DNA of 64,000 nucleotides, from assembly GCF_000227135.1 (NCBI RefSeq), contig NC_018231.1, positions 335,864 to 399,863 of the forward strand, in the 5' to 3' direction. Numbering within the stretch: the stretch's first letter is position 1; each line of letters starts with the position of its first letter. Position numbers and translations under genes: made by a program. The notes beneath the pieces are model-generated. The model did not search any database and was not told the DNA's origin. It saw only the letters and a list, made by a program, of their open reading frames with translations. Positions 1 through 10,400 of this stretch are shown here, piece after piece. This stretch comes from Leishmania donovani (lineage: Eukaryota > Euglenozoa > Kinetoplastea > Trypanosomatida > Trypanosomatidae).

Positions 1-1012
1 TATCGACAGCATGGTTTGAGTGGCGGGTGCGACCGGAAGATTGCCGCGCAACCATCCGCGAACGCAAGAGTGCCGCACATGTGTACGCGCGCGTGTTGAT
101 GCGCAAGGGTCAGCGGGATGCCGTGGCAGGGAGGGAGGGAAAGACGGGAGGGGAAACGGTTGCACGCGAAGAGCGGTGCCCAGTCGACATGCGAAACGTG
201 GCGGCGTGCTCACAAAGAGTGCACGACTGCGCCTGGACGCGTGCGGGTATCGGCGTCATATATCCTCTCCGCCCCCCCCCCCAGACAAACACACATACAG
301 GCCCACACACATGCACAGAGCTGCCTGCACGTCCTGTTCTAGTTGGCAGCCCGTGTCGTCATCGCTGGGGCTTGTTGTGATGCTCGCTCGGTGTGTTTTC
401 TTTCTTATTACGCTTACGTCAGTCGACCAACAGGGGAGAGAACGGGACGGGATACGTCGGACCGGGAAGGGATGGGGGGGGCACGCCGATGGCTTCGCAG
501 CACAACAGCACCGCCGCCTGTCCTCTCTTCCGCGTTCACTACCACGCATGGACAGGCATCCCACCTTTCTGTCGAACCTGCGGGCGCTCTGCTTCACCAC
601 CACCAACGCTGACGCCCCGGCCTCCTCGCCATCATTCTTATCATTCTTCCCCTAATTCTGTGTATTTACGCCGTGATCAGCGCTGCTGCGACGTAAAAGT
701 CGCCGCACACTCGCACACGCACTCGGAGGCGCATGGACAGCAGAAACGAAGAGGACAGAGAGTGGATGAAGCAGGCACGCCATCCGGCATGACCGTTGAG
801 GCCTCTCCCTCCCCCTAACACCCATCACACCACGAATACGTTGTCGTGGGGCTCTGCCTTGGTGGGGCGCTGTTTATTCGATGTGTCTGCACCGTTCGGC
901 ATATGTCGCCATAGCCGCTGCTCTCATCATCATCATCGCCATCCCTCGCCCCCCCTCTCCCCTGCACAGTCGTCCTTTGCCCTCATCTCTGCCGCCTTGC
1001 TTTATTTCCGAC
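1..1012. other. Non-coding: downstream region of the rhomboid-like gene
   Basis: No credible gene on either strand. On the minus strand this is the 3' untranslated and intergenic region after the rhomboid-like gene. It contains a C-run near 271-281 and short CA-rich stretches near 288-313. Open frames here are short, low-complexity and have no recognisable similarity. Confidence 0.6.
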
Positions 1013-2203
1013 TTAGAGCGTGGCAGTGAGCTTGTCGAGACCCAGCATGCGAGTCGGCAGGGCCCAGAAGAGGTACGCCATGAGGGCACCGCCGGTGGCC
1101 GCGCCGTGCTCCTCCGGCTTCGTCGTGAAGATGCGCCAGACGTCGATCACCATAACGAACGCCGTCAGCACGAGGAAGGGGATCGGCGGCTGCTGAATGA
1201 AGTTCAGGTGACGGAAGATGAGCCCCTCTATCGCCACGAGACCCATGATGAACGGGTTGGGTCCGTAGCAGCGGCCACGTACCTCCAACTCGTCCATTCC
1301 GTAGTACAGCTCGAATTTCTGCCGCGCCACATGGATGACGCTACCGCCGAGCGTGCAGAGCAGCGCGAAGAAGGTCATGCGCGTGTTGCCCAGGAAGCCC
1401 AGCATCGTGTCGCCGAACTGCCAGAGAAGCCAGCAGTCGATGAGCAGCTGGAGGATGTTCTCTTGATAGAAGGCGTTCGTGAAGAGGGGGTAAATGCGTG
1501 TCCAGTTCTCATGTGAAAGAGTGCAGTGCTCGACCACGAAGTCGCGCCAGTCGTCATTGCCGAGGTTCATGATCAGGTAGCACATCACGTTGGCGAGGAA
1601 GAGGATCATGACGATGTTGATGGTGTGGAAGGGCGGGGGGAAGGGCAAGTAGCCTGGGCCGGAGTTCATGTTGAACGGGCTCTCCTGCTCGTTGCCACCA
1701 CCATCCTTCTGCTCGTCCTCTTCCTCTCCCTTGTAGCGTGCGAGCTTGTTGACGCCCTGCAGCTGGCCGCCACCTTCGCTGCTCTTCTTTGGGGAGCGCG
1801 CAACGCGGGTGGCTCTGGCGACGCCGTAGCAGCGCTGCGCAGCGAAGAGCGACGAGCACGCTGTCGCCATCGGCGAGACCGCGGCTCCCGCGAAGAACGA
1901 GGCGCGCGCCGGGACTACAATGGTAGCGGCGCCGCGCATCGTGCGAAGGGCGGTCAGGCTTGTCGGAAGCGCCGACAGCTTCCGCTGCGTCAGCGTCGAC
2001 GACACAGGCAGCGATCCCGAATGGAGGGCGCGCATGGCGGTTGCTGAGGCGTGCACCGTGAGAAGACGGTTGCTGCTAGTGCTGCTGCTCATGGCGCAGC
2101 GCATTATCGCGGGCGATGACGACACTCTTGCTGCCGCCGCTGTCGCCAGCCGTGAAATCCGCTGTGCGCCACAGCGCGCGGCGAAGAAGCATGGCTGCTG
2201 CAT
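1013..2203 (-). CDS. Rhomboid-family membrane protein, predicted mitochondrial pseudoprotease
   Basis: A 396-residue protein. The frame is open further upstream, but I start at the ATG at 2203 because what follows (MQQPCFFAARCGAQRISRL) is Arg-rich without acidic residues, like a mitochondrial presequence. About six hydrophobic segments follow, near residues 194-211, 249-270, 275-292, 313-331, 342-358 and 365-383. The segment HGAATGGALMA aligns with the last helix of PARL-type rhomboids, and GPNPFIMG aligns with the GxSG helix. Active rhomboids use Ser in GxSG and a His just before the GG pair of the last helix. Here those positions are Asn and Ala, so intramembrane proteolysis is not expected. 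Family membership rests on the helix pattern and these motifs; the pseudoenzyme call is inferred. A derlin-like fold is the main alternative. Confidence 0.7.
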   Translation of the reverse strand: MQQPCFFAARCGAQRISRLATAAAARVSSSPAIMRCAMSSSTSSNRLLTVHASATAMRALHSGSLPVSSTLTQRKLSALPTSLTALRTMRGAATIVVPARASFFAGAAVSPMATACSSLFAAQRCYGVARATRVARSPKKSSEGGGQLQGVNKLARYKGEEEDEQKDGGGNEQESPFNMNSGPGYLPFPPPFHTINIVMILFLANVMCYLIMNLGNDDWRDFVVEHCTLSHENWTRIYPLFTNAFYQENILQLLIDCWLLWQFGDTMLGFLGNTRMTFFALLCTLGGSVIHVARQKFELYYGMDELEVRGRCYGPNPFIMGLVAIEGLIFRHLNFIQQPPIPFLVLTAFVMVIDVWRIFTTKPEEHGAATGGALMAYLFWALPTRMLGLDKLTATL

Positions 2204-2963
2204 GTTTAGCGACGGGAACGATGAGGGGTGGTGGTGTGAGGGGTGTGGGCGTGAGGGTGGCGGAAGGGCACAGGCAGAAAGGCAACGTCTGTGAGCAGAC
2301 ACGACGGAGGACGCAACCGCACGAAATGAAACTCCCCAAGTAGGTTGCACTGTAAAGGCAGTGGTAGAGACGCGAAAGACAGGCACCAGCTCACTCGGAC
2401 GACGCACGTACGCGCCGTGCGACCCACAAGCAGGAGCGTGGAGGAGGGCAACACTGTGCGCAGGTGTATAGGCCGACGACGAAGTACGTGCACGAGAGGC
2501 AGAGGCGGAGAGAGGGTGGAGGGATCGGAGAAGCGATGCGCGGGGTGACCGCGTCACGAGCACGACAGGGACACGCTCCTCGAGGGCCCCAAGGCATGGA
2601 CTAGCCCACCACCACCACTGCCGTGGGAGCACCCAGCAGGAATGATTTACATCCACTACGTGAAGACGCGGAAGCTGGCGGGTCGTCGTTGCGAGAACTC
2701 ATCCAGATCCGCGCACGCAGCAACACTTTGGTGCTCTTTCTCGATCACGTCCTCTTCGCTTCATCCACTGGGGGAGGGAGGGCTGCGCGGACTCCAGCTG
2801 GCGCACACGAAACTACACCCACACACCTTCACGCAGACGGCAACGCGCTTGTACGGGCTGGCGCGCACGCACATGGAAGCAAACCCATCGATCCTTATCG
2901 TCCTCGCGCTTCGGCAACACGCACGCCCTCCTCCGACCCGTGAGAAAGGCAAAAAAAAAAATA
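2204..2963. other. Intergenic region, rhomboid-like to uL30m
   Basis: About 760 bases holding the uL30m 3' region and the rhomboid-like 5' region. An A11 run at 2951-2961 (T-run in the transcript) follows the uL30m stop directly. No gene is supported. Confidence 0.6.
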
Positions 2964-3629
2964 TTACGCAGTCGTCGCTGCTGCTGCTGCTGCTGCTGCT
3001 CCGCCACCACCCTGCTGCTGCTGCTGCAGTGCATGACGCTTTTCCTCCAGGAGCCGTTTCTCAAGCTGATCGCGGTGCATCACGTCACGCAGCCGCATGC
3101 GCCGCAGTCGCATAAAGTTCATCTTGCTGCGCATGTGCGGGTTGGCGACGGAGCCGCCCCGGCCAAACGTTGGTGGGATCTGCGCCGCCAAATCGCGAAA
3201 CGAGATGTGCTCCGGAATCCCGATGAGCGCCTTCGCTTCGTCGAGGTCGAGCTGGTCGATGCGGACAACGTGGCGCACCCGCCAAATTCGCTTTCGCACT
3301 GACGGGATGTCCGGCACGACGGTGGTCTGCCCCATAAACTCCAGGCGGAGCTCGCGCAGCATGCGGTTCACCTCCCACGAGAACTTGAAGGGGTGGTCTA
3401 TGCACGTAACGATGAACACATTCCCGACGCGGCGGTAGGGACCAGCCGCGATGGTCGTCGTCGACGTGGCGGTGCTTGCGGGTGCTGCGGCTAGTACGGA
3501 CGGTGTTAGGTGAACATCACGGCGGCACACCGCAGCAGGGCGCAGGCTGGTCGGTGTCTGGGCTGCTGCAACTGCGACGCTTGCTGCCACAGCCGGCGAG
3601 GCGGTGATGCATCGAAGAAGTCGTAACAT
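2964..3629 (-). CDS. Mitochondrial large-subunit ribosomal protein uL30m
   Basis: A 221-residue protein starting at the ATG at 3629. A longer upstream open frame is low-complexity and ignored. The N-terminus (MLRLLRCITASPAVAA) fits a mitochondrial presequence, followed by an Ala/Thr-rich linker. Residues about 62-155 resemble ribosomal L30: a beta-strand (VGNVFIVTCIDHPFKF), a helix with RMLRELRLEFMGQ, then VVPDIPSVRKRIWRVRHVVRID, which parallels the conserved D-x-P-x-V-R...V.H.V segment. Downstream sequence (EHISFRDLAAQIPP) and a basic helix are probably trypanosomatid extensions. The C-terminus is a Gln/Gly/Ala homopolymer tail encoded by a CTG/CAG-type repeat. Expected role: structural protein of the mitoribosome. 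Confidence 0.72.
   Translation of the reverse strand: MLRLLRCITASPAVAASVAVAAAQTPTSLRPAAVCRRDVHLTPSVLAAAPASTATSTTTIAAGPYRRVGNVFIVTCIDHPFKFSWEVNRMLRELRLEFMGQTTVVPDIPSVRKRIWRVRHVVRIDQLDLDEAKALIGIPEHISFRDLAAQIPPTFGRGGSVANPHMRSKMNFMRLRRMRLRDVMHRDQLEKRLLEEKRHALQQQQQGGGGAAAAAAAATTA
2974..3030. repeat. CTG/CAG trinucleotide tract in the uL30m 3' coding end
   Basis: Runs of CTG on the plus strand, broken by a short CGCCACCACC-type interruption. In the coding frame they give poly-Ala, a Gly run and poly-Gln. This is a microsatellite likely to vary in length between strains. Confidence 0.8.
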
Positions 3630-6600
3630 GAGCGAGTGGAAAGTCAACCAACGTATCCGCTGTGCTCTGTGCACGTGCGTATGTTTGCGCGGGTTGCGCA
3701 TCACAGTGAGAAAGAGGAGTATAGAATAGGGCAGCAGCGCCACCACGCCAACGATGATGTGGCCCACATGCGCAGCGAGAGAGTTGGAGGGATGATACGT
3801 GAGAGCAGGAGGCGTGTTGTAGATCCGCCTCTTGATGCGTGCGCCCCATAACCACGACATACTGTGGAGGTGGCGACTGAGGAACAGAGGGGTGGGGGCG
3901 AGCGGCGGCGTCGTCGGCCTGGTGAGAAGCGCGGGGAAAGAGGGGGACCCACGCTTGAGGACGCCGCCGCCGCCGCCACAGCAGCAGCAGCTTCCAATCG
4001 TTGGCGGTCCCTGGGGCCATTTGCCCCCGTTCACCACCACTCGACCGCGTCCCGACGGCCATCCCAGCCCGCCACATGAGGGGGATCCCCGCCCTTGGCC
4101 ATGAAGCACCGCCTCATCCATCTGCCCCGGCGTCCGTGCGAGCCGCAGCGGATGCCTTCTTGGCTGTTGCTTTCAATGTTGTGCGTGGGCACGTTTCTTC
4201 TTCTGCTGCTTACCACACACGCACGCAGGCACGGACACACGGGCGCATGCCCATGAAAGAAACGCCAGCGGTGGACAGCGGCTTTCTCGTCTTCCTCGCT
4301 CTCCCTCTCGAGATTCTTCAGCCTCCGTGTGAGCTGAACTGGGCTTCCAGAGAAGCGGTGGCAGAGGTGTGAACGCCTCTTTTTGCCTTCTCTCCCTCCG
4401 GTCGGTTCATCTCTCTGCCATGCGAGATGAATTCCAGTCCATGCCGCCCTCTCACGGCCCTTTCACAGGCCCCCTCCCGCTCCCCCCTTTCCGCGTGGTG
4501 CCAAGCAGCCGTAGGCGGTGTGAGGGGGGCCCAGGTCGGGGAGACACGCTCCAGCCACGCTGGCACGTCGCCCGTCCATATGGATCGTACAAGCGTGTGC
4601 ACGGCCGCCGGTCGCTCTGACCTCCCCCTCTCACGCCCTAGGCACCCTGGCCCTGCCACCACGCGAAGTGGCCCGGCGCCGGCGAGGGGATAGGAGGGGG
4701 TGGAGGGGGAGGGGGGCTCTGCTCGGCTTCCAGCCGGAGAGTGGGCGTGCACTGGCCGCTGAGGCACCACGCGCTGAGGTGTGCGCACCCCCTCCCCCAC
4801 CCGTCATCCGGATGCACGAGTTCCACGGAGACGGTGAGATCGCAAACACCAACGGGACAAGCGAAACGAAAACGAGGGGGAAGCAGCGAGGGCGGGGCAT
4901 AGCGATGCAGGTAGCATCGGCAAGGAAAGCGCGCGTGCGCGGGCGGTGGGGACGTGTGGGCAAGCGCGTATGATCCGTCGCAGGCGTCACACCGGCGCTG
5001 CGAGCCGCAGCATCCGCAGCAGCCAGTGACCCATTCCCACAGCAACGGTACCCCCCCTTTCCACCCCTCTCCCCACGCACAGAGAAGTGAGAGGCTTCTG
5101 CTCCACACCGTATTCATTCGGCCACCGCGAACGTGCCAGCACGAACCCCGTGTACGCGTCACACACAGCCACAGCTCACCTGCCTCTGCTGCACCACGGC
5201 TGAGTCCTGGCCGTCTGGGGCGAACCGTCCTGCTGCTGAATCTCGGCCCCGTGTCTTTCGGGCTCGGCTTGTACACCCGCGTACGTTCTTCGGATGCGTG
5301 TTGTGCGAGTGGCGCCAGACGCACACAGGTGAGCTGCACGCTTCGATCATCGCGGACCACCTCCAGGGTTCTGCTCGAGGGCGGAAAGCGGCGACATCTG
5401 TTGTGCGGGTAGGAGGGGGTGGATATAGGTGCATGCCGGATGTGCTCAGGGAGGAAGACAACCAGCCTCAGGTCAGGGCCCTCTGAGGCCCTGTGCTCTG
5501 CCGGCATATGACATGCCTCTCTCCCTCAGTCGCCTCAAGCAGCGGCATCCCGTAATACGGTGTAGGGACTCTCCACCGTGGACTCCTGATGACTCGATGG
5601 CGTAACTCGGGGTGCTCTCCTCAAGCTTCCGGCATATGTGCCGCGTTAGCGCACACCTGGTCGAAAGTAGGGAGATGCCGCATGCTCCCCGCACGCATGC
5701 ACGGTGGCGGGGGCTGATTCGTATGGTGTCTTGCCGCGCCCTTTCCCGCCCATCACTCCCGCTCTACTGACCTCTGCATGCGTCGCTTAGATGCGATGCG
5801 CCGTGCAAACTGTGCTTGGCAGCGCGTGCACGCAGTGCTCACCTTCTCTGCATCCTGGCGCCTGCTTCACGGAGACGCTGGTGTCTGCAGGGGGGGGGGA
5901 GGGGTGTGTCTGGACGGCTTGCCCGCATGTGCCGCGACGGGTGGGACGTTGCTGTGAGTCTGTGGCGGCAGGTGGCATTCCGCCCTCCCCTGCAGCCGCA
6001 CGCCTCTGACAGGAGTGGGTGTGTCAAGCAGAAGAGGGCCAGCGGATAAGCATGCACCTGCGCACACAGAGCTCATAGCGTGTCGCACTGAGGGTGGTCG
6101 GGGAGAGGGGGCGGTCATCGACACCCAACGGGGGAAGCCCATGCAGTGCGAGCGAGATGTGCGTAATCAGGTCACAGCATGCAAGATCATAGCGTGCAGC
6201 GAGGTGTGCTTCGAGCCTCGAGCGATCCGCGAGTCTCGCGTGGCATACTGGGCACAACGCCTGGCATGCCGCCCTCATCGAAAAGCACAAGCGGGGGCAG
6301 GGGGGGGGCACCACAATGCTAGCTTAGCAGTAGGCAGCACACCACCTGCACTCCGTCTTGCCGCCGCCTCTCACCCGCCGTTGCAGGAATCCAAAATGCG
6401 AACACCTGCCCCTGCGGGACTGGGCGCGCACGGTCTCCGGCCGTTTCGTAAGCTCAGCATCCTTGCTCATCTGGTGTGGGACGACTACCACCGGGAATCT
6501 CTTGTCTCGGCGTGTAGCGCGGCTGCGGGGGATGTCGGACCTGGCGTCGAAGGCCGGTGACGAGGTCTGCGATCCACGCAGCTGGCGTCGCCTCCTGCGG

Positions 6601-7411
6601 TGCTGATTTTGCAACCTTGCCAACTCCGTCCTTGTGCTCCAACCCGCAATGGCCACAGGCGGGCTGGAATGTGAGGCGCACGCGACAGGCCCGCAGCGCC
6701 AACACATGTGACCTGATGCATCGTAGCATGCCATTCTCCACCGCTGCAGGGACCGTGTCGGGAGCCATGCGGAGGAAGAACGCGCCCGCAACAACGGCAA
6801 CCACACGTGCTTTTTCTGTCTCGTGGGCCGCATCCTGTTATCCGCGCAGCACGCCAAGCCCCGGCTCCGCTTCTTCGCGCTCAGTGCGAGAGCTGCATGC
6901 AAGGGGCGGGTGAGCGGCAGCCTCTTGTCGCCGTACCTGTGAGCGCATGACGGGTATGGGAGCATCGCGGCCGCACCAGGCGCCGACGAAGCGGCAAGAC
7001 GACGAGGAGACACGCGAGCGCCGCAGCCGCTAAGACGCTGACGTGGCAGCGAAAAAAAAAAGGAAAGAGAGCGCACATCACCGGCGGAGGCGCGGCCGAC
7101 ACGGTGGAGGGTGGACCGATATCGCAAGAGCGAGTGTGCGCCACTAGAGAAATACACACGTAGATACATACATAAACACACACATCGATGTACACATACA
7201 CACGACGGCTGCAGAGGTGCAGGGCGATGCGCACACTATCCTCCCCCACCCACGCTGCAGCCGTCTCGCGAAAGGAAGTGAGAGATGGAGCAGGCCCACC
7301 TTCAGCACATCCTATTCGACATTGCCGGCATCTGCGTTCGTGGCATCGCGCGGCTCCTCCTCGGCGTCGTCGAAGGTGATCTTGCTGCTGCCGTTGCTGC
7401 TGCTCTCCGGT
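3630..7411. other. Long non-coding region (3.8 kb) containing a SIDER2-like element
   Basis: The longest gene-free stretch in the window. In transcript orientation it is the 3' region of the 1184-residue protein gene followed by the 5' region of uL30m. It holds a SIDER2-like repeat at 4402-4826. The part from about 5450 to 6700 looks less skewed in composition than other intergenic DNA here and may include older, degenerate retroposon sequence; this is only an impression. CA-rich sequence lies at about 7157-7203. Open frames on both strands look random. Confidence 0.6.
4402..4826 (-). mobile_element. SIDER2-like degenerate retroposon, copy 1
   Basis: Near-identical in inverted orientation to 35491-35915, with both copies measuring 425 bases between matching ends, and in direct orientation to 63653-64000. 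The minus strand at 4676-4614 reads GGCCACTTCGCGTGGTGG, then a purine-rich GTTAGAGGGGGAGGTCAGAG, which resembles the Pr77/79-nt hallmark of the ingi/L1Tc clade as I remember it. No coding capacity is apparent. It lies in the presumed 3'UTR of the 1184-residue protein gene, sense to transcription. SIDER2 elements in Leishmania 3'UTRs are known to affect mRNA turnover. The class is inferred; the repeat itself is directly visible. Confidence 0.7.
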
Positions 7412-10400
7412 TCAGTGTGCCTCCTCGAGCTCCTGGTGGTGACCTCTGCTGTCTTCGCTCTCTGTATTGTACTGCTCGTCGTACTCTGCGTACTCGTCAT
7501 CCTCTCTCACGTACTCGTAGCCGTCCGGTGCGAACACCTCGTCTCCGAGGACCAGCACTGGGGGACCTTTCTTCACGAGGCCGTCGTTCTCGTCATTGAT
7601 CATCTCGTCCTCGCCGCACTCCGAAACGGCGACCGGCTGCGTGTCCGTGGTACACGAGCTGGTGCTCATGAGGGCTTCGTCGTACTCCGCCTGTGAGGTG
7701 ACGAAGACCGTGTGGGGGGCCGGTGCTGGCGTGTTGGCCGCCGCAGCTGGCGTCCGCAGTGCAGTGGAGGAGGATGCGGCAGCGGAGGTGGTTGGGGGTG
7801 GGTGGGGCGGCGGCGGCAGCGCCGAGCTGTGCGTGCGGTGATGAGAGCGGCCTTCGTTGTGCGGCCGCACCATCCCCTCAGCCCGCAGGTTCTCCTTGTG
7901 CACGGCTTCCGTGCGTTGCGACAGGTTCTCTTCAGCGTGCTGCCACGCGCGACTTCGTTGCTGGGACGACGAGCCGGTGCCGTTGTTTATCTGTGGCGCT
8001 CCGTGCACGTGCGTGGCACAGGTGTGCTGCTCCGGCGCCCCGGCGCTGTTCCTGCCGAAAGCGGTCACTGCGGCACTCGGCGTGTGTGTGCCAGCGGCGT
8101 ATGCCTCGTCAGCAGGGTAGTGCGAGCCGGACGGCGCAGGATTGTACCTATCGTCGTCTTCCTCATCGTGCCGATAGGCGCTGTTCCCATAGGAAGACGA
8201 GGAGAGTGCATGCTGAGAGGGCTGCGCTCGCGCTGGTGGTGGCGGTGCGAAGACGGCACGCGTGTACTTGCCAGAGCGACCAGACGTGTGCTCAGGCATG
8301 TGACTACCGGTGCTCAAGGCCGCCGCCGCTACGCCGTAGCCTGGCCTTACGTGTGGGGAAGGGCATTGCTGCTGCTGCTGTAGACGCGGCGATACGCTGT
8401 CGAGCTGCTGCTTCGGCTCTACCGGACGCCCTCCTCCCGCCAACGGAGGGGGACCACGCGCCAGAGAGTATGACTCTCTCGGCGGCACAACCTGCTGCTG
8501 GTGCGGCTGTGGAACACCGGGGCTAGGGTGAGGAACGGAGTTGGAGAGGCGAGGCCCTGCGCAACCAGTGGCCGCGGCTCCCGCCCTGGCCAGCGGCGTC
8601 GGTGCCTGCTGCTCGCGCTGTGTCGCTGAGTACATGAGGGGTGTGCGGTACCCGTTTTGACTGCTCATCTCGCTGTCGCTTGGCATCTCTTCATCATGGG
8701 AGATGGGGATGCACGGCTGCGAGGACGACCACGGCTGTGGCGCGGTGTGGGGCAGGCGCGGCGCGACGCCAGGGTTAACACCGGAGCCGCGCTGGGGAGG
8801 TGCCGGCTCTGCGGAGGGCAGGTGCGGCCGCCAGCTGCGACGCTCCGTGGTCGGCCGCGCTGCTGTTGCTGCCGCCCCTGGTGGTTGGAGAGGCAGCGCC
8901 TGCGGTGGGACAGCGGCTGGCGGGATGGTGTTAGGCAAGGTGGTGCGGCGGTTCTGCTGAGTTCGCCGCAGTATCTCATCATAGAGACCTTCCAGGTTGC
9001 CCCTCCGCCGGCGCCGCGGCTCTGGTGGAGCGGCACCTGCACTGCTGCCCTTGTCCTTGAGAGCGGGTTGCGCAGCGGCAGCTGCGTTCATGCGATCCTC
9101 GTCTTGCTCTCGTCGGCACCGCTCCGTGTGCCGCTTCCCCATCGAAGGGGGTTGAAAAACAGTGCCCTTGACGAGCTGCTTGCCTATTGCTATCTGCTGG
9201 ACGTGGCGCTGGAGCAAGTGTCCACCCGCCTCCTCCCCACTGGATGCCTGCGTCGTGCTGCCGTCAGCTGCGACACGTTGGTGAGCGGGGAAAGGCTCAC
9301 TGCTCGTGTCGGGGACCGCAGTTTTGCCTGCTACACCGGTCTTCTGCAGGATACGCGGGGCAGGCAGTTGCGTCGTCGCCGTCCCGGACGGGTCGCGCGT
9401 CGTCGCCACTGTAGGCCGGTTCGTCGCGCGCGCCCAGCGGTTGCCGTCATCGAGGAGGAACGTTGGGCGCGGCGCACCATCGCCAAGCCGACTGCTTGCG
9501 GAGCCGCGGCGACCATGCAGCACATCACCGCCGTGCGCGCCCGGTCGGCGCAGCAGCATCGGGTAGCGGCCAGCCACCTCATCCACGGCGCAGGTGTAGC
9601 TCACCGGGTCCAGCAGCGCTGCCTCTTCCTCTGCCCTCAGGCTGCCAATGTCGGACGGGTCCGGCGCGTCGGGGTCGAAGGGCTCGTCCGGGAGCCGGTA
9701 GCGCACCTTCTTCGTTGTCTTGGTGAGAGTGGTCGTCGACACCTGCAGGGTGGAGGGCCCGATGAGCAGCGGCTCCCCGGCCTCGCGCACCGCGCCGTTG
9801 CACGAGGAGCGATGGTGCAGCGCGGCGCCGGTACTCACTGCTGCCAACGCCGTCGTTGACCGTTCAGGGGTGTGCGTGCTACGAGGGGTCCCGCGCGAGG
9901 ACTGCCACGACAACCGGGAGCCAGTGTGTTGCGTGGAGGCGGCCGGCGACGAGGTCGTCGTCGAGGACGGCATAAAAGCCGCGGGCTGAGTCGACTTGGC
10001 CGCAGCCATCGGTGCAGCCGTGGTGGTTGCTACGCAGGGCGATGACTGGACAATAGCCGCGCTGGCGGAGGTGGAGCTGCGTCGCGGCGGTCGCTGACGG
10101 AGCTCGGCAGCAGCCACAGCCTGCGGCATCGCCGCGTGGGCCCTGGGCGCGGTTGACAAGGAGGTCTCGCCGATGGGGGCGATCTTTTCCACCTGCACGC
10201 CTGCGCTGGCTGAGCCAAGCTGGGTGGTGCTGCCTACCTGGTTGAAGGATGTCCTGCACGGGGGCTGCACCGGTGCCGCATGCATTCCCGGCGTGCTCCA
10301 GCCGCCGCCTCCTTGGGCGGTGGAGTCGGATGTCGGTGGCCGCGTGCACTCCTGCGCCTTACCGCCGGGCGTCACCTTCAGCACCGCTATCGAGTGCTTG

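Noticed and set aside
4318..4800. Open frames inside the SIDER2-like repeat, conserved in all copies
   Set aside because: Conserved only because the repeats are nearly identical DNA; the frames extend into unrelated flanks and have no reverse-transcriptase or other motif.
6324..7181. Minus-strand open frame of 285 codons in the 3.8-kb gap
   Set aside because: Arg/Ser/Ala/Cys composition typical of random GC-rich DNA, with no ordered segment or similarity recognised.
8657..9859. Plus-strand open frame of 400 codons opposite the 1184-residue gene
   Set aside because: Antisense shadow with an Arg/Ala/Cys-rich composition and no motif.
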